A DNA stretch of 64,000 nucleotides, taken from Corbicula japonica (Eukaryota > Mollusca > Bivalvia > Venerida > Cyrenidae). Location of the stretch: positions 2,509,955 to 2,573,954 of the forward strand of contig JAZAYU010000052.1 in NCBI GenBank assembly GCA_038501625.1. The letters run 5' to 3'. How positions within the stretch are numbered: the stretch's first letter is position 1; each line of letters begins with the position of its first letter. Both the position numbers and the translations under genes were made by a program. Shown here in pieces: positions 33,784 to 46,670 of the stretch. Below the pieces are notes generated by a model. That model was not told the DNA's origin. It ran no database searches and worked only from the letters and a program-made list of their open reading frames with translations.

Positions 33784-36700
33784 TTACTCTCTGCTAATGG
33801 CCTGCGCCTGGGGTCCGATTCCTTTCACTTCCTGAGCCTCCTGGATCAATGAACAAATAGCGCAGCAGAAAATCGTCATACAGTCGTTAAAGGCCGAACC
33901 CGGGATGCCCTTTAGTTGGCGGATTTTCCCTCGTACCTGTACCCACTTGTATAAATTGAAGAAAGGGACCAAATACGCCAAACCTGCAATTAAAGAAAAC
34001 AATGCTAAATAATTCTCTACTCAGTAATCATGTTACACAAGGGTCAAAACATGTAACCTTAGCGGAAACAGTCACAAATTTTCTTGTTAATAAATCATTA
34101 TGACGACAAATCATACACTGCTGTACACCAACCCAAATTTCTAACTGGTCAATTTTTGTCCGCAAATTTTCGTAAGACATTGAGTTAACTCTTGATTTAA
34201 TATCAGTTGCCAACACCAGTCTTCAATTGTAGCTTTAATCTTGTAATAATTGACTTTAGAACAAGTTGGCGAAAGTTATCCTAAATTTTGCTTCCAAGAC
34301 TAACACATTTCGAAACGAAATTTTGCTAAAATGTATTTCAAGCAATAGTCAAGATACTCGTGATGATGCCAAAGTCTTCAAGCCAAGGTCACAGTTGATG
34401 GAGTTATGCCCCTTTGTGTACTTGCATTTTTTATTTTGAAATAGCACCAGGGGCGACACATGTGTTCAACTGAACACCCATCTAGTTGTTGTTTAAATAA
34501 ATCCCTTTTAAAGTACCCAATTTTATCATTTTTTCCCTTTCAATTAAAGACTGTTCTAATTTTGACCTTTCGACAAATCACAAAATATCGAACGTTCAAG
34601 TTTACTACGTGGTGGTTTGGATAATCCTGAAAGACTGTCGTAGAAGCCTGGGCCCAAGATCATAAAACTAAGTTTTGAGATAATAATAATAATAATAATA
34701 ATAATCTCTTTATTTTAAGAAGGTAACTCATTAAGACAAAATCTATGACAACAAAATTAATACAAACAAATACAAAATCATATACAATATACATGCTATA
34801 GGCAAATTTCGATTACAAATATGCATCGTGTAAAATTATGTGAAGAACTATATACAAATACAAAAGTAATAACAATTTAAAGAGGTTGTATTTCAAACAA
34901 GTAAGTTTTTAAATGTTTTTTGAATAAATATATGGAAGAGACAGATCTAATTTCATAAGGGATATCATTCCATACGCTCATACCTGTATAGCTGAAACAT
35001 TTTTTAATTAAGTTAGTTTTACCTTTTAAGTGTTCAATATCAGTTCTTGAAGAAGGTCGCAAGTTATACCGAGGGTTATTAGATACTTTTACAAGGTTAG
35101 TGATGTATTTTGGAACCAAATTATGTATAGATTTGTAGACCAACAGTGCAGTGTGATATTTACATCTTGATTCAAAAGAAAGCCATTTTAGGATATGAAA
35201 AAGATCTTTCGTAGGTGTGCGAACAGGTTTTTTAAGAATTATTCTTGCTGCTCTTTTTTGAATTTTGTATATTCTATTTAAGTCGCGACGGTTACCGTTA
35301 CTCCAAACAATACAACCATATTCAAAAGTAGATGCAATATATGCATTATAGAAGAGTTGTTTCATTTCCATTGTTAGAAAGAATGATATTCGTTTAAGTA
35401 AACATAATTTTGATGCAAGTTTCTTACAAGTTTGATTTATATGGGTACTCCAGTTAAGACAGTTGTCAATATAGACGCCTAGTAATTTTTTGTGATTTTA
35501 CATTTTGAAGCAATTTATTCCCAACAGATAATTTGAGTTCATGGTTATTATTGATCCTTTGCCTTGAATCAATGATCATACATGTTGTTTTGATTGGGTT
35601 TATGATCATGTTATTTATTGAACACCATTTTTGCGTTTCGTTTAAACTTAACTGTAGTTTCATTTGTACTACTTCTAGTTTGCAATCAGATGCGTGTATA
35701 GTTGCGTCAACAGCATACATATCGACCCCTGATGTAATTTTTAGCGGTAAATCATTTACGTAAAATAAAAATAAAAGGGGGCCTATGATTGAGCCCTGGG
35801 GTACACCAGAAATAATATGACGAGTTTGTGATCGTATTGCACCATTTTTAATTAACTGTTTTCTGTTTGAGAGGTATGATTTGAAAAAAGTTATAGCGTT
35901 ATTTGAGAAGTGATATAATTTTAATTTATAAAGAATGATGTCATGGTCAACTAGATCAAAAGCTTTTTTAAAATCTAAAAATATTGTTCCAATCATTTTC
36001 CCTGAATCAATTTCCTTTAACCAAGAATCTATTATTTTCACCAAAGCAGTTTGGCAGGAGTGTTGTTTTCTAAACCCCGACTGATACTCATAAATTATAT
36101 TCGTTTGTTGAAAAATAAATATAACTGATTTGCAATATGTCTTTCAAAAATCTTGGATAAAGTTTGCAAGATAGAAATAGGTCTATAATTATTCGCATCT
36201 TCCTTACTTCCCCCTTTGTGTATAGAAATAACATTAGCAAGTTTTAGTTGATCTGGAAAAATAGTCTCAAATCTCAAGGATCTGATTGGCTGAAATGGCG
36301 ACTGGTCAATCAGATGCTTGAGATTTGGGACTGATCTCCAGATTTAGTTTTATGATCTTGGGCACTGGCCTTGGTGATTTTGGAAAACACAATTTGTAGC
36401 ACCCCTTATATTATTCAACAATAAAATTGTTTTTAGAATGAACGTATGCCATATTGGAAGATGTCACTTCTTTCAAATCCTGGTCAATGGGTGGTGGGTT
36501 TGAGCCCCAAAGAAGGCAAACAAATCAGCTCATTTCTTGCATACCGGGGGAGGACCTAAATACAACACGTAAGTGGTTCTCGGAGTTCAAGCGAGACAGA
36601 TGAGGTTTTCGGTTGCTATGGGTGCGTCATACACTAAACCATTGTTCTAACTTAGACTACACCGATCACATTCTTTAAATTTCTCACCAAGGATTCGGGA

Positions 36701-38360
36701 TAAACACTGCAAACTTGAAATATAATAAGATACATCTTTTTCACTTCTTTGTATGAAAAAAATTATTAAATTCTCTTCACGCGTTCAGAAACCACTGACA
36801 TTCAATCAAGGTAGGGGTAAATCCAAAGTCACAAAATTGTTAAGCTGTTACACAGAAGATTTTTCATCAGTTTTTGCCGGTTTCAGTATATCCTAAAAAA
36901 GCTACGGTCAATTTGTGACTTTTGGTTTTGCCCTCACCTCGAATAAATGTCCTTGGTTTAAGAACGCACGCTGGGATTTCAATGGAATTTTTTTTAAAAG
37001 AAGTAAAATGGTGCATCTTATTATGTTTCAAATTTGAAGACTGTACTCCAAATATATGCGGAGAAATTAAAAATGTTTGAACGTTGAAGTTAGAACATTG
37101 GTTAAGTGTATTTATTTGAACGTTCGATCTAAAAAATTTCGGTTGCACTGGTAATTGTGTTTTAGGTGCACCTCAATTATCTTTTGAGCTTTTTCGTGCG
37201 CATTAAAATCCTGCCAAATGTGTTAGTCTTGGAAGACGTATAACTGATAATAGATAACTAGAAAGTCACATGATAGTATAGTCGTAGACTAATATTGGTA
37301 CATAAGAACTAATTGACTGTTTCGTTTGTTATCTGGAATCATTAAAAAAGCATACTTTATATTTTGTTTAGCTAATTTGCGAACTAGAATGTGTCCTCGG
37401 ACACTGATGCCCACATGCTGCAACAAAGGGCCATAACTCTGTAAAAATGGTCGCAGGAGGAAAAAAATCCTTTCTTTACGATCATCTACACATCCTGCTT
37501 TATCATCTGTGCAAGTTTGAAAGAAATCCGCCTTATAGTTTAGGAGGAGTTGATGCCACAAGATTTAAATAGTGAAATTAACAAAGGGCCATTACTCTTG
37601 TGAAAATGGTCGCAGGAGGAAAATATCCTTTCTTTACGATCATCTACACATCCTGCTTGATCATCTGTGCAAGTTTGAAAATAATCCGCCTTATAGTTTA
37701 GGAGGAGTTGATGCCACAAGATTTAAATAGTGAAATTAACAAAGGGCCATAACTCTGGTGAAAATGGTCGCAGGAAAAATTCCTTTCTTTAATATCATTT
37801 ACACATCCTGCTTAATCATCTGTGCAAGTTTGAAAGAAATCTGCCTTAAAGTTTAGGAGGAGTTGATGCCACAAGATTTGGGGACGTACGGACGGACGAG
37901 TGCAACTCTATATGCCTCCCACTTTGTGGGGGCATAAAAAAATATGTCTATATCAGGTAATACTACAGTAATTCAGGTGGCCAGGGAACAAGTCAATTTT
38001 ATTTGGGGTTTGTGCGGACCATTAGTAACTCGGTGATTGGTTGAAAATGCAAAAGCAGAATTAAAATATTAAACGTTAATATGTGAAAATGCAGTGTATA
38101 AAAGAATTTGAAACAAAACATTTGCTTTTTTGAGAGTATGAAATTTTTTATCTTTAAAATTGATATTATTTTGGACTAAGTGAAACTGAAAGTGGCGCTT
38201 AGCTGAGTTTGGTGGTATTCAATAGCAAATTCAGAATAGGAGTTGAAGCTATACTGGGAGTCTATTGGAAATTAATTACTGTAGTCTAACCATCACGCAG
38301 TACTCTGGTAAGCGTTAACGTACAGTAGGATAAAGCAGGACAAACAAGTTTTTTTGCACC

Positions 38361-38396
<36 letters not shown>

Positions 38397-38696
38397 GATC
38401 CGTCCATAAATTATGTCTGCTCCATAGTTCTTAAATCTATCGAACAATTTTAAATTATTTGATATAAATATTTTGCATAATGACACCTTCAATAATCATG
38501 ACGCAGTGATACATATACATGGTTTTTACAAAACCTATGTTTGGTGATACTGACCGCAGTGAAGGCAGGTTCCTTCGCCAATTGCTTCAGCATTCTTGCC
38601 AAAGGTGTAGCATGGAAAGATGTAGGTCACGATGCAAACGCCGAAATTGTCAAAACATCCAAACAGTCCATGGGACCACTGTCCTCCACCACTTGC
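33784..38696 (-). CDS. PLAC8/cornifelin-like protein B (partial model)
   Basis: Exon 38555-38696 (142 bp, acceptor TTTGCAG, donor GTCAGT) encodes ASGGGQWSH, GCFDNFGVC, IFPC, FGKNAEAIGEG and CLHCG, ending in phase 1. Exon 33784-33983 (200 bp, acceptor AATTGCAG) completes the Gly and encodes a hydrophobic run (LAYLVPFFNLY), VRGKIRQLKGIPG, CCAICSLIQEAQEV and a C-terminal ISRE. In the first exon 35 of 44 aligned residues match PLAC8-A, so the two minus-strand genes are close paralogues. The CPC motif is FPC here. The intron of about 4.6 kb is packed with a LINE, a split hairpin MITE and a pearl-like element. The start exon was not found upstream of 38696. Confidence 0.85.
34651..36370. mobile_element. 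Hairpin MITE-B split by a LINE
   Basis: GCCCAAGATCATAAAACTAA at 34651 is the exact complement of TTAGTTTTATGATCTTGGGC at 36344-36363. The right part (36267-36370) keeps both CTCAAATCTCAAG arms of the hairpin. The LINE fills 34681 to about 36266, so it entered the left arm. Confidence 0.75.
34681..36277 (-). mobile_element. Non-LTR LINE, 5' truncated, RT mutated
   Basis: A minus-strand element with a TAA-type microsatellite tail (34681-34704). Its RT is spread over three frames: 36095-36277 (LKLANVISIHKGGSKEDANN, YRPISIL), 35466-36044 (FLDFKKAFDLVDHDII, SGVPQGSIIGPLLFL) and 34877-35371 (thumb and C-terminus, IQKRAARIILKK). Frame breaks lie near 36090 and 35490. The catalytic YADD box reads YAVD, so the first of the paired Asp is lost. 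Clade is uncertain (Jockey/CR1 side). Confidence 0.85.
36371..37410. other. Intronic DNA of PLAC8-B, nothing recognised
   Basis: No conserved coding segment or ordered repeat is visible in this stretch. Confidence 0.5.
37420..37936. mobile_element. Pearl/HINE-like element, three core repeats
   Basis: Three ~155-bp tandem units start AACAAAGGGCCATAACTCT (37421, 37576, 37736) and share CATCTACACATCCTGCTT and GAGGAGTTGATGCCACAAGA. They are followed by ACGGACGGACG and a hairpin, TATGCCTCCC/GGGGGCATA. Tandem core, ACGG microsatellite and 3' palindrome are the layout of bivalve pearl elements, regarded as non-autonomous Helitron relatives. Confidence 0.65.
38361..38397. repeat. (CTGT)n microsatellite
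   Basis: Nine uninterrupted CTGT units lie in the PLAC8-B intron. Confidence 0.95.
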
Positions 38697-40922
38697 CTGC
38701 AAACAGATGACAATGCTTTATAATTTAAATTTGAGATAAAATTCTTATTGATGTACATGCATTCTACTGAGAAAGAACCTCATACATCGTTGCTTTTAAT
38801 GATGGAAACAAGCGCGCAGTCGATAACCCTAGTGACGAGAGAACATCGTTTTGCCGAATTCCGGTGAGTTTTATTTTAACGATTTCTTTTTGTATAAAAG
38901 AAAATACGCAGATTTATTTTGTATTAAAATTATGATGCACATTGTCGAAACACCATGCCTCATTAAGCTTTATACACGTCCCAAGTTATTTTCGAGCAAG
39001 ACATAAGTTCTATTTGTAGTTAAATGACCTTGACAATGACCTTAGGGACCCTAATTACAATCCCTTGTAAGGGCTCAACAAATCCTACCGACTCACTAAG
39101 TTTTTGACAGAAGAGCTGAAACAAGTTCCAAGTTAATGTATGAAAAAGAGTCATATTTTTAGCAACAGTGATATTGACGCAAATGAACATACACGCCATG
39201 TTTGCTGGGGATGGTAAAAACCAGTCTGAAGTACAGCTGAACATGACGTGAGAAGAAATTTCTGCTATAATTAGTAACAGTGAACTTGACCTTGAACCTA
39301 GTGACCTTAAATACAATTCCATGCAAGTTATGGTCATCAGCAAAAAAAACAAGCTTGGTCCAAACTAAGTTCACTATTCGAACAAATTATTTTTATGTAA
39401 CTATCACTTTGACATGTAGCTATCCCAAGGACTTAACGGATGGTCAAGAGTAAATATATGCCAATCTTAAAAGAGGGAGGCAGAGCATAAACAGCTCCTT
39501 TTTAGATTGGAAGTATGGTCAATCACCGACTTAGAATTCAGCAAAGAAGTGGTTACGTGTTTATTGCAATCTCACTAAAGTCAGATCTAACAAAATGTAA
39601 GATCTGATGACGGCCCGCGGACACTGTAGCGGTTTTTCCTGATTTGATCTACTATTTTTAGAAATTGTCAACACAGGAAGCATGATTGATAATGCTCACA
39701 AAATATCTGAAGTATCTATAATGGCATTTACAATATACATGCGGATTCGGATGTGATGTGCCATAATGATAAAGCTTGCCTGTTTTCCATCAATCCATAT
39801 TTTGCTATTTTGGAAAATTTATAAATGATAATTTTAATGAATTATTCGTTCACGTCCATTAATCATGTGACGAAAATTTCTTTTGGACCCTTTCTTGGCC
39901 ACGAAGCTAGCACTCGTTAAGCGGACCCCGGATGTTTATTATAGCCCAGCGGCATTTGTGTGACGCACAAAGAATTTTCTCAAAAGCCAGGGGTTTTCCT
40001 AGCCATTTTGGGAAAAGGACCCTGGCCAGAATTGGGAAATTTTAGCGCGTGAAATGTTTCATTTCGGGAATTTTTATCGAGACGACAAAAATACAAGTTT
40101 TGGGAATTTTAAAATCATTATATTATACATAGCACAAAGAAAACTTGCACTTGAATGTCCCATTTGTTTTACTTTTGTTGTGTATTTAAATGGCAATATC
40201 CGTCTAAATGCAAATAGTTTGAAAAAATAAGTTTTTTTTTCTGTTTTTTGCTACTAGAACCATATGCCCAGAACACACAAACTATCATGTTTCAGTTCTT
40301 GTGATATATGGTTTTACATTGACATGATGTTATGATTAGATAGTATATCATACCGTAACCCAAATCCGACGTTCTCCTAAATACGGCGATGTTTTGTTTT
40401 TCAAGACGGTATTAAGTAGCGTGAATATATTAATGCTACTTAGTTTGGATATATATTAACAGTCTTTTTGTTTTGTGTCCAGGATAGATGCGCATGCTTA
40501 ATATAGCGCATGCGCAATGTGAAGTAACGCCAATGTGGGTCGCCATAAGAACTAAATAATTTGATTACAGGAATCTAAAACTTTTCATCGTTAACTTCAT
40601 GATTTAAAAGAAGTTGCATACAGATTTGTGTTTAACAATTTTATCATTACGAAGTATGAAACATAAATGAATTAGCATGTCCCGTACTGCGGAAAAAATG
40701 TCATCAGACATTGCAGCGTGTTGTAGAAAACAGTGAACACTGTTAGCGACTGCTGACCTTCTTGTGATAATCAAAAGTTAGTTATTCGATCCGCATTTAT
40801 TCCTACTGAGAAGAAGCACAGTTGCCCATGTATCTTTCCGTTCCATTGATTCGTTGTTTTAAATTGTTATCTTAGGATACTGAGAAATCGATACCGGATG
40901 TTTACACAATTTGAAAGGGGGT
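38697..40922. other. Upstream side of PLAC8-B, repeats only
   Basis: 39020-39430 holds degenerate repeats with TGACCTTGAACCTAGTGACC-like words. At 39991 CAGGGGTTTTCCTAG resembles a hAT-type terminus, but no partner end was found. 40506-40515 is GCGCATGCGC, the same word as in the ISL2EU-like ends. The PLAC8-B start exon could lie here but was not found. Confidence 0.4.
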
Positions 40923-41190
40923 AACACTAAATACCGAAATACACTTTTTACCGAAAAATACCGAAATGCACTTTTGAATACCGAAATACACGTAATAATT
41001 GGTAATTAAAACAACGAATTTAAATAAATCTTGGGCATTTATTTCATATATACTAATATTATAACATATTATCTTATTTAAACAACAAATAATGCTTTAA
41101 ATACCATTTATTAAGTGTATTTCGGTAACCAAAGTCTATTTCGGTATATTTCGGTAAAATAGTGTATTTCGGTATTCAGTACTACCGATT
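40923..41190. mobile_element. AT-rich MITE with ACCGAAATA arms
   Basis: About 70-bp arms built of ATACCGAAATACAC words (three per arm, spaced about 22-28 bp) are inverted around an AT-rich centre; the right arm reads GTGTATTTCGGTA. The ends are near AACACTAAATACCG and CGGTATTCAGTACT. Confidence 0.75.
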
Positions 41191-44100
41191 TGAAATAACT
41201 AATATTAAACTCTGTGACTAAATGGTGGATTTAAGATTAATTTCGGTATTGAATGACTGGTATTCAGTTTGGAAGAATTGATTAAGTGAACATCTTTTTT
41301 TAGACCAAGATTATATTGAAATATGGAAATTAATCAAGACTCACTGCTGAAAATAAAGTGTTGACAAATAGCTGTTTTTTACGTTTTTATATGGACAGTG
41401 TTGGCTGTTGCTGTGCATATAGGAACATATAAGATAGCAAGTGCATTTTGTTGTCTGGCCTACAAATAAAATGAAGAAGCAACGCAACCTCTTCTGAGAG
41501 AGGAGTCACAGCTAGTTGAAGCTTACTTTTAGACCAAGTCCATATTGGTTACACATGTGATGTGAGAATCGCTCATAATCCAAAGGTAGGAGGATTTTCG
41601 TTGTTGGCTAATTTGGTAAAGAAATGGTCACTTACATTTATTTCACAGAGAAAATTATATTCACTGGAAAACATAAAATAAATAGTGGTCGATATCTCAT
41701 ATAATTTGATAGTATTAGTTTGTAATGTGTTCAAGGATTCTGCATGTAAAATAAGTCTTGATTTATTCACGAATGTTTTATCATGAATTTTGCCCGAGAA
41801 GTATTTATCGTATTAAATTTAATATATTTTGCAATAGATAGTGTTTTCTGACAAGATGCCTTTAAATGTTTTCCAAACAAGTCGCTTTCAAAATATGTGG
41901 TAACTTTATAGTTTCTTTTGAATTATATAGGTCCCAAAACATCTTTCATAATACATGTATGTGTAGTTTTATAAAAAGTTTCAAGCTGTTTTTGTATGAG
42001 TTTTTATGTGGCCTGATCTCTGAGTCTCTTAAAATGATGCAACGTTAAAGAATGCAGGATGTACTCATCTTGTAGTGTTTTTATAATGCATTTTTCTCCT
42101 CACCAGTGTTTAGATTTCTGTCACGTTATTATGTAAATATTACAAACTCAATCAGATTTAAGCTGCATTTCAGTTGTTCTTTTTAACAGTATTGAAATAA
42201 GTAAAGTTATGGAATGAAAGGAATTGATAAGCAGCAGATAACTTCCAGGCTTTCAATTTTTCACATTACCGCCTTTTGAATATGCAAAATTGATACAAAG
42301 GTTAATTGTGTTGCTTTTATTCGCTACAAGTACCAACTATATTGTGGATTGTGATCGGAATGAGATGCTCGGAGTGTGTTCAATAAATAAAAAATGCCTT
42401 AGTTGGATGCATTTCATTATTATTATTATTATTCTTTTTTTTTCTTAAAATTTTTCAAAATATTGTGTATTGCATATTTTACATAAAAATATGAAATCTC
42501 TCTGTGAATAAAGAATTATTTTTTAAATTATTTTAACAGAAATTAACACAGTTTCATGTTTTTGTCATGAGCTATTCAGTAAGAAATTTCAGAAAATATG
42601 TCTTAAAAAGATTACCCCATCATGCAAAAAAAAAGGTTCCAAAGTGAAGTTCACGGTCTCCTGTACTAGAGGAAGCCTGAATGTCTTCAAGATATAATAT
42701 CGCTTTCATCAGTTATATGGTAAAATTAATATATACTGTTGTTTTTAAATTATATATTTTGTAAACAAATTTATTACATAAGAAATGGGGAAAAGGTTGT
42801 ATTCTAAATGGTCATTGAAAAAAATGAATAAATGGTTCAGTTTTCTCTGACCAATAGACCGTCTGTAAAACAGCAAGTTACTGTTTTACTTTTTCTTGTT
42901 CTGTTACTCGCATGATTTCCCGCGCGATTTTGGAGGTGAAGGTCAGCAATGTTTATTTCCCACGGTCCACTTGCGACTCGATTGATTTTCTGGACGAAAC
43001 ATGGAGATACGGCAGGAAATAAAACAAAAAATATATAAATATGATCCAATTGTGTGTTTAACCTTATGCAATTTTAACATCCATGGTCACTTCCTTCGTA
43101 AAAAAGTTGTTGTTGCTTGAAATGTTGACATTCATCATTTGCATACGACTCTATTAACTATCGAGGTCACACTCCCGCTTCAAAACAAAAAGTACGGAAG
43201 CGTAGAAGGACCATAGTTTTTATTTTTGTCTTATTTGACAAACATGATCCAAAAAGAGGTCGAAATTGGATGGGAGTAAAGTGTAGGTAGAAAATTCTTT
43301 CAGGAAAAAGAGAAGTCTGATGACATAGAGTATTCAGTGGGGTCAATGTGATATACGTGGTATGTGACTCATGGGTTCACCTGAAATTCTTTTCCCCAGT
43401 TAAAGTTTTGAGGGGTGGAGACACTTTCCTCTGCCCCATTTGTAATCAGTTATAAGTATAAAAAATAAACAAGAAACGTTGTATATATGTTAACAGTTTG
43501 AAGAGTTTAGAAATCTTAAAGTTTTTAAAATTAATACCTTTTTGACTGTTCGACATTCAAGTAAACAAAGACACTATTATTACTCTACTTGGACACCATA
43601 CTTCATTGATTGGAACTAGATTTACTCCAACCAATCAGAATCGTCGAATTTAGGTCACGTTGTCAGACCGAGGTTAGAGTTTACCGCTGCCATACTTGTT
43701 TATACTTAGCAACTGATGAATGACTACAGATTTTGCCATTATTCCAAAATTACGTATGAATAGTTGTTTTAAATTTATAACAAGTTTAATTAAAGATTAC
43801 TATGGTTTGTCTAAAATTGCATAGAAAAATGATCTTACATCGCCGAATTTGGGTTACACCGGGATATATATAATTTTTAATTTTACAATAGTGGACTACA
43901 AATCTGTAAAAATGTTTGCTGTTTTTCATCTCTTTTGTTCATATAATATTTATTTAGCGCATACGAAATAATTTGCGGAGATTTGTAGTGTAAATATGTT
44001 GTAACAGTTCATGTTAAGTGTTAAAATTATTTTAAAATGTTGAACTAACTTTTCTCAAAGTTCCACTGACTATAAGTACCCATGACTTACCTTGGATATC

Positions 44101-44870
44101 ATGTAAAGGGGTTTGAAGCCTGCTGTTCGAATTATGGGGAAAATATTTCTAGGAATGAGGTAAGTAGGTCATCACTTCTTGTTTATATTTTTAGAAAATG
44201 AAACCAAGTTGTGTAAAAATGTGATTAGTTTTGATTATGATTGTCAGTCGCAAGAAGATGCAACAATGTCTATAAAGCTTTAGTTCTCTTTTATTTTAAT
44301 ATTGACCAAAGATTGCTTAAGTGTTCGAATATTGGTTGTACCGGGATACTGGGCTCCGCTAAACTACTGAGTCTTCCTGTCTTCACAGTCTGCGGCTGCC
44401 GGTTGGCTGGTGTCTTTTGTAGTCTACACTACACTACAGCTCCTGCTAATCAACGACTGCTCGTAGGCCTAGATATCGTCGGAGACGAAATCAAAGAATA
44501 TCGCAGTCATAGATCTAGATTTTACTTGAAAAATTGATAATCTAAAATAAATTTGCGTGGAAACATACTCTTCATTTAAATATGTCACTGATACAATTAA
44601 ATGAAACAGTTTACCATGCCAATTTGTTGATTCGAGGTATTATACGCCCCAGCTAGCATGTATTTTCAAATGAATGCGTCAGTTATCTATATTACGTCAC
44701 TGATCGATTACGTCACAATTCATTAAGGATGTCTGCTACGTTGTAGTTTTGTGCCACAAGTGAACGTACAAAATAAAAATGGCCGACGTCAATAAAAAAA
44801 CAAACGAAAAGTAAACTGCAATTAAATAAATAAAGATATAACTTCCTACCTTAATATGTGGTAATATTAC
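41191..44870. other. Long intergenic stretch, nothing recognised
   Basis: AT-rich, with a short ATT run at 42416-42433. GTAACCCAAATCCGACG near 40358 and CGCCGAATTTGGGTTAC at 43841 form a loose inverted pair that could be ends of a decayed element. No supported gene. Confidence 0.45.
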
Positions 44871-44879
44871 ATCTTGACA

Positions 44880-45921
44880 TAATAACATTCTTTAGTCGCT
44901 TTGGAATGGAATAATACAATTTCTGTACATAAGGAGGTTGAATTGATTACCATATATCAGTAATGGCGTCCGCAAGGTGCTGTCTAGAGTCTAGCTTCTC
45001 TGGGTATATTTTGAGGCTTCTTTTAAGTTTGTGCCACAAGTTTTCAGTAATGTTTAAGTCTGGACTTTGTGCTGGCCATTAAATTGAATGAATATTGTTC
45101 CTTGCCTTATATTCAGCAACTACACGAGCCCTATGTACGGGAGCATTGTCATCCTGGAAAATATAGTCTCCAGCAGGGAAATGGCGTGCAATAACAGGCC
45201 ACAGGTTATCCTCTAATATGTCAATATATTTCTCGGCATTTATAATTTAGAGTGCCTACACCTTCATACGTGATACAACCCATGACCATCAGACTAAACT
45301 AAGGGGTGGGTGGAGTAGCGAGACACGCTGGTAACCAGTCTTCACCGACCTTTCTCCAAATGAAAACTTTATTGTCAGAACCAATGTCTATCTTACACTC
45401 AAACGCTACATGTAAATATTACTCTCTTCCTACTGTTCCACTGTTTTTCTTCTGTTCGCTCTACACCATAAAATTCTATTTTTTCTGTTCACCTCCCGAA
45501 TTCGAATCTTCTTTCTTACATTTACAACTCTCCTATAATACCCTTCACTGAATAATTTTCTTTAAATAGTCCATTTTGAAACTTTTATATCCCTGGCCTG
45601 ATTAAAAAACACTAGTGACATCTGATAAAGTTCTCTTACGGTTCTGCTTGACCACCCTAAGAAGTCCAAGAGTATCCCGCTAAAAAAGATTAGGAGGGGC
45701 ACCACTTCTCCGACGGTTCTCTACACTTTCCCTCCTACGAAATCTGTTGACAACACCAGATATTGTTGTCTTTGGAATGTTAAGTCTTCTTGAAATTTCA
45801 GATTGCCGAACTGCCGAGTAATATAGTGAAACAATAGCTTCTTTTGTATAGTTCTACACTCAATTCTTTTCTCTTCGCTGCCATATTTGTTTGAATTACC
45901 AGGAATTGAACGCCCACTCAA
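44880..45921 (-). pseudogene. Tc1/mariner transposase (DD34E), dead
   Basis: The minus strand keeps a recognisable transposase in broken frames. Near 45770-45890 the N-terminal helix-turn-helix part can be followed (EISRRLN, then a TTISGVV-like turn) across a frameshift. Near 45290-45390 lies WRKVGEDW. At 45117-45171 is DYIFQDDNAPVHRARVVAEY, then a stop, then WPAQSPDLNITENLW. Counting the stop position, 34 residues separate the second catalytic Asp from the Glu, the Tc1 DD34E spacing. At least two stops and several frameshifts make it inactive. Clear inverted termini were not found. Confidence 0.85.
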
Positions 45922-46049
45922 CTATTAATTACGTCAAATACGAGTCCTTACGTCATCAATTAAAAATTTATAGAGGTCAGGGGAGGCAAAACTTACCTTT
46001 AATACTTTCCCCAGGCGCATTTTAATTGCACCCCTTTGTACCGCTTGTT

Positions 46050-46370
46050 TACCGAACGTGGCCACGAGCAATAACTGAGAAAACAAAAATCTATCTCGCA
46101 GCCACAAGACAAGACACAACTCATAATAATATCTGAGAAACAGAAATACACTCTCGTGGTCAAGAGATATAAATTAGCAAAAAAAACACATTTTTATCAC
46201 TTGGCCACGACATAGCACGCTACTAACGTTTTCTTTTTCTGACGTATACAACTCGCCAAGCAATAAAAGAAAAATGTTACTGCGTTATACTCGTGGCCAC
46301 GAAACAACATTGCTTAGTGGTTGTTTTTATTCTTAGTTATAGCTCGTGATCACAGATATTTTTAATAGCA
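46050..46370. repeat. TCGTGGCCACGA palindrome array, block 1
   Basis: Variants of CTCGTGGCCACGAGATA recur at intervals of roughly 40-60 bp in AT-rich sequence (near 46056, 46098, 46157, 46200, 46293, 46348). Each is itself a near-perfect palindrome. Confidence 0.75.
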
Positions 46371-46503
46371 CATTTTAACCCCCAATGGCAATTTGTTTTG
46401 CCACTGACCGTTCCAGGGCGGTATCCCCAAAGATTCTCTTTTTCGTTAGTTGTTTGTGACGTCCTACTGTAGTATTTGAATTGACATACTTATAACAAAC
46501 ATG

Positions 46504-46536
<33 letters not shown>

Positions 46537-46545
46537 TCTCTCTCC
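46504..46545. repeat. (CT)n microsatellite
   Basis: A CT run with one CC interruption. The copy after the N gap (58779-58820) is uninterrupted. Confidence 0.95.
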
Positions 46546-46670
46546 TTTTTCGCTGCGTGGGGAGGCTGTGTTTTGTGAGTGTGGCGATTCCTGATACGTA
46601 TGTTGTGCTCCAATAATGCTCGACTCACTGGACAAATGGGGTTTGTCCTTAAAATGGGGTCTTCTTTGGT

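Noticed and set aside
39020..39352. 110-residue minus-strand frame with hydrophobic start
   Set aside because: It lies in a degenerate TGACCTTGAACC-type repeat; hydrophobicity is a product of the repeat composition.
39991..40140. hAT element starting CAGGGGTTTTCCTAG
   Set aside because: Only one end is visible; no 8-bp duplication or partner terminus was found.
40350..43870. 3.5-kb transposon with ends GTAACCCAAAT.CG.CG
   Set aside because: The inverted similarity is short and gapped, with no clear target duplication or coding content.
44241..44537. 98-residue plus-strand frame
   Set aside because: No motif recognised; Cys-containing parts do not match PLAC8 spacing.
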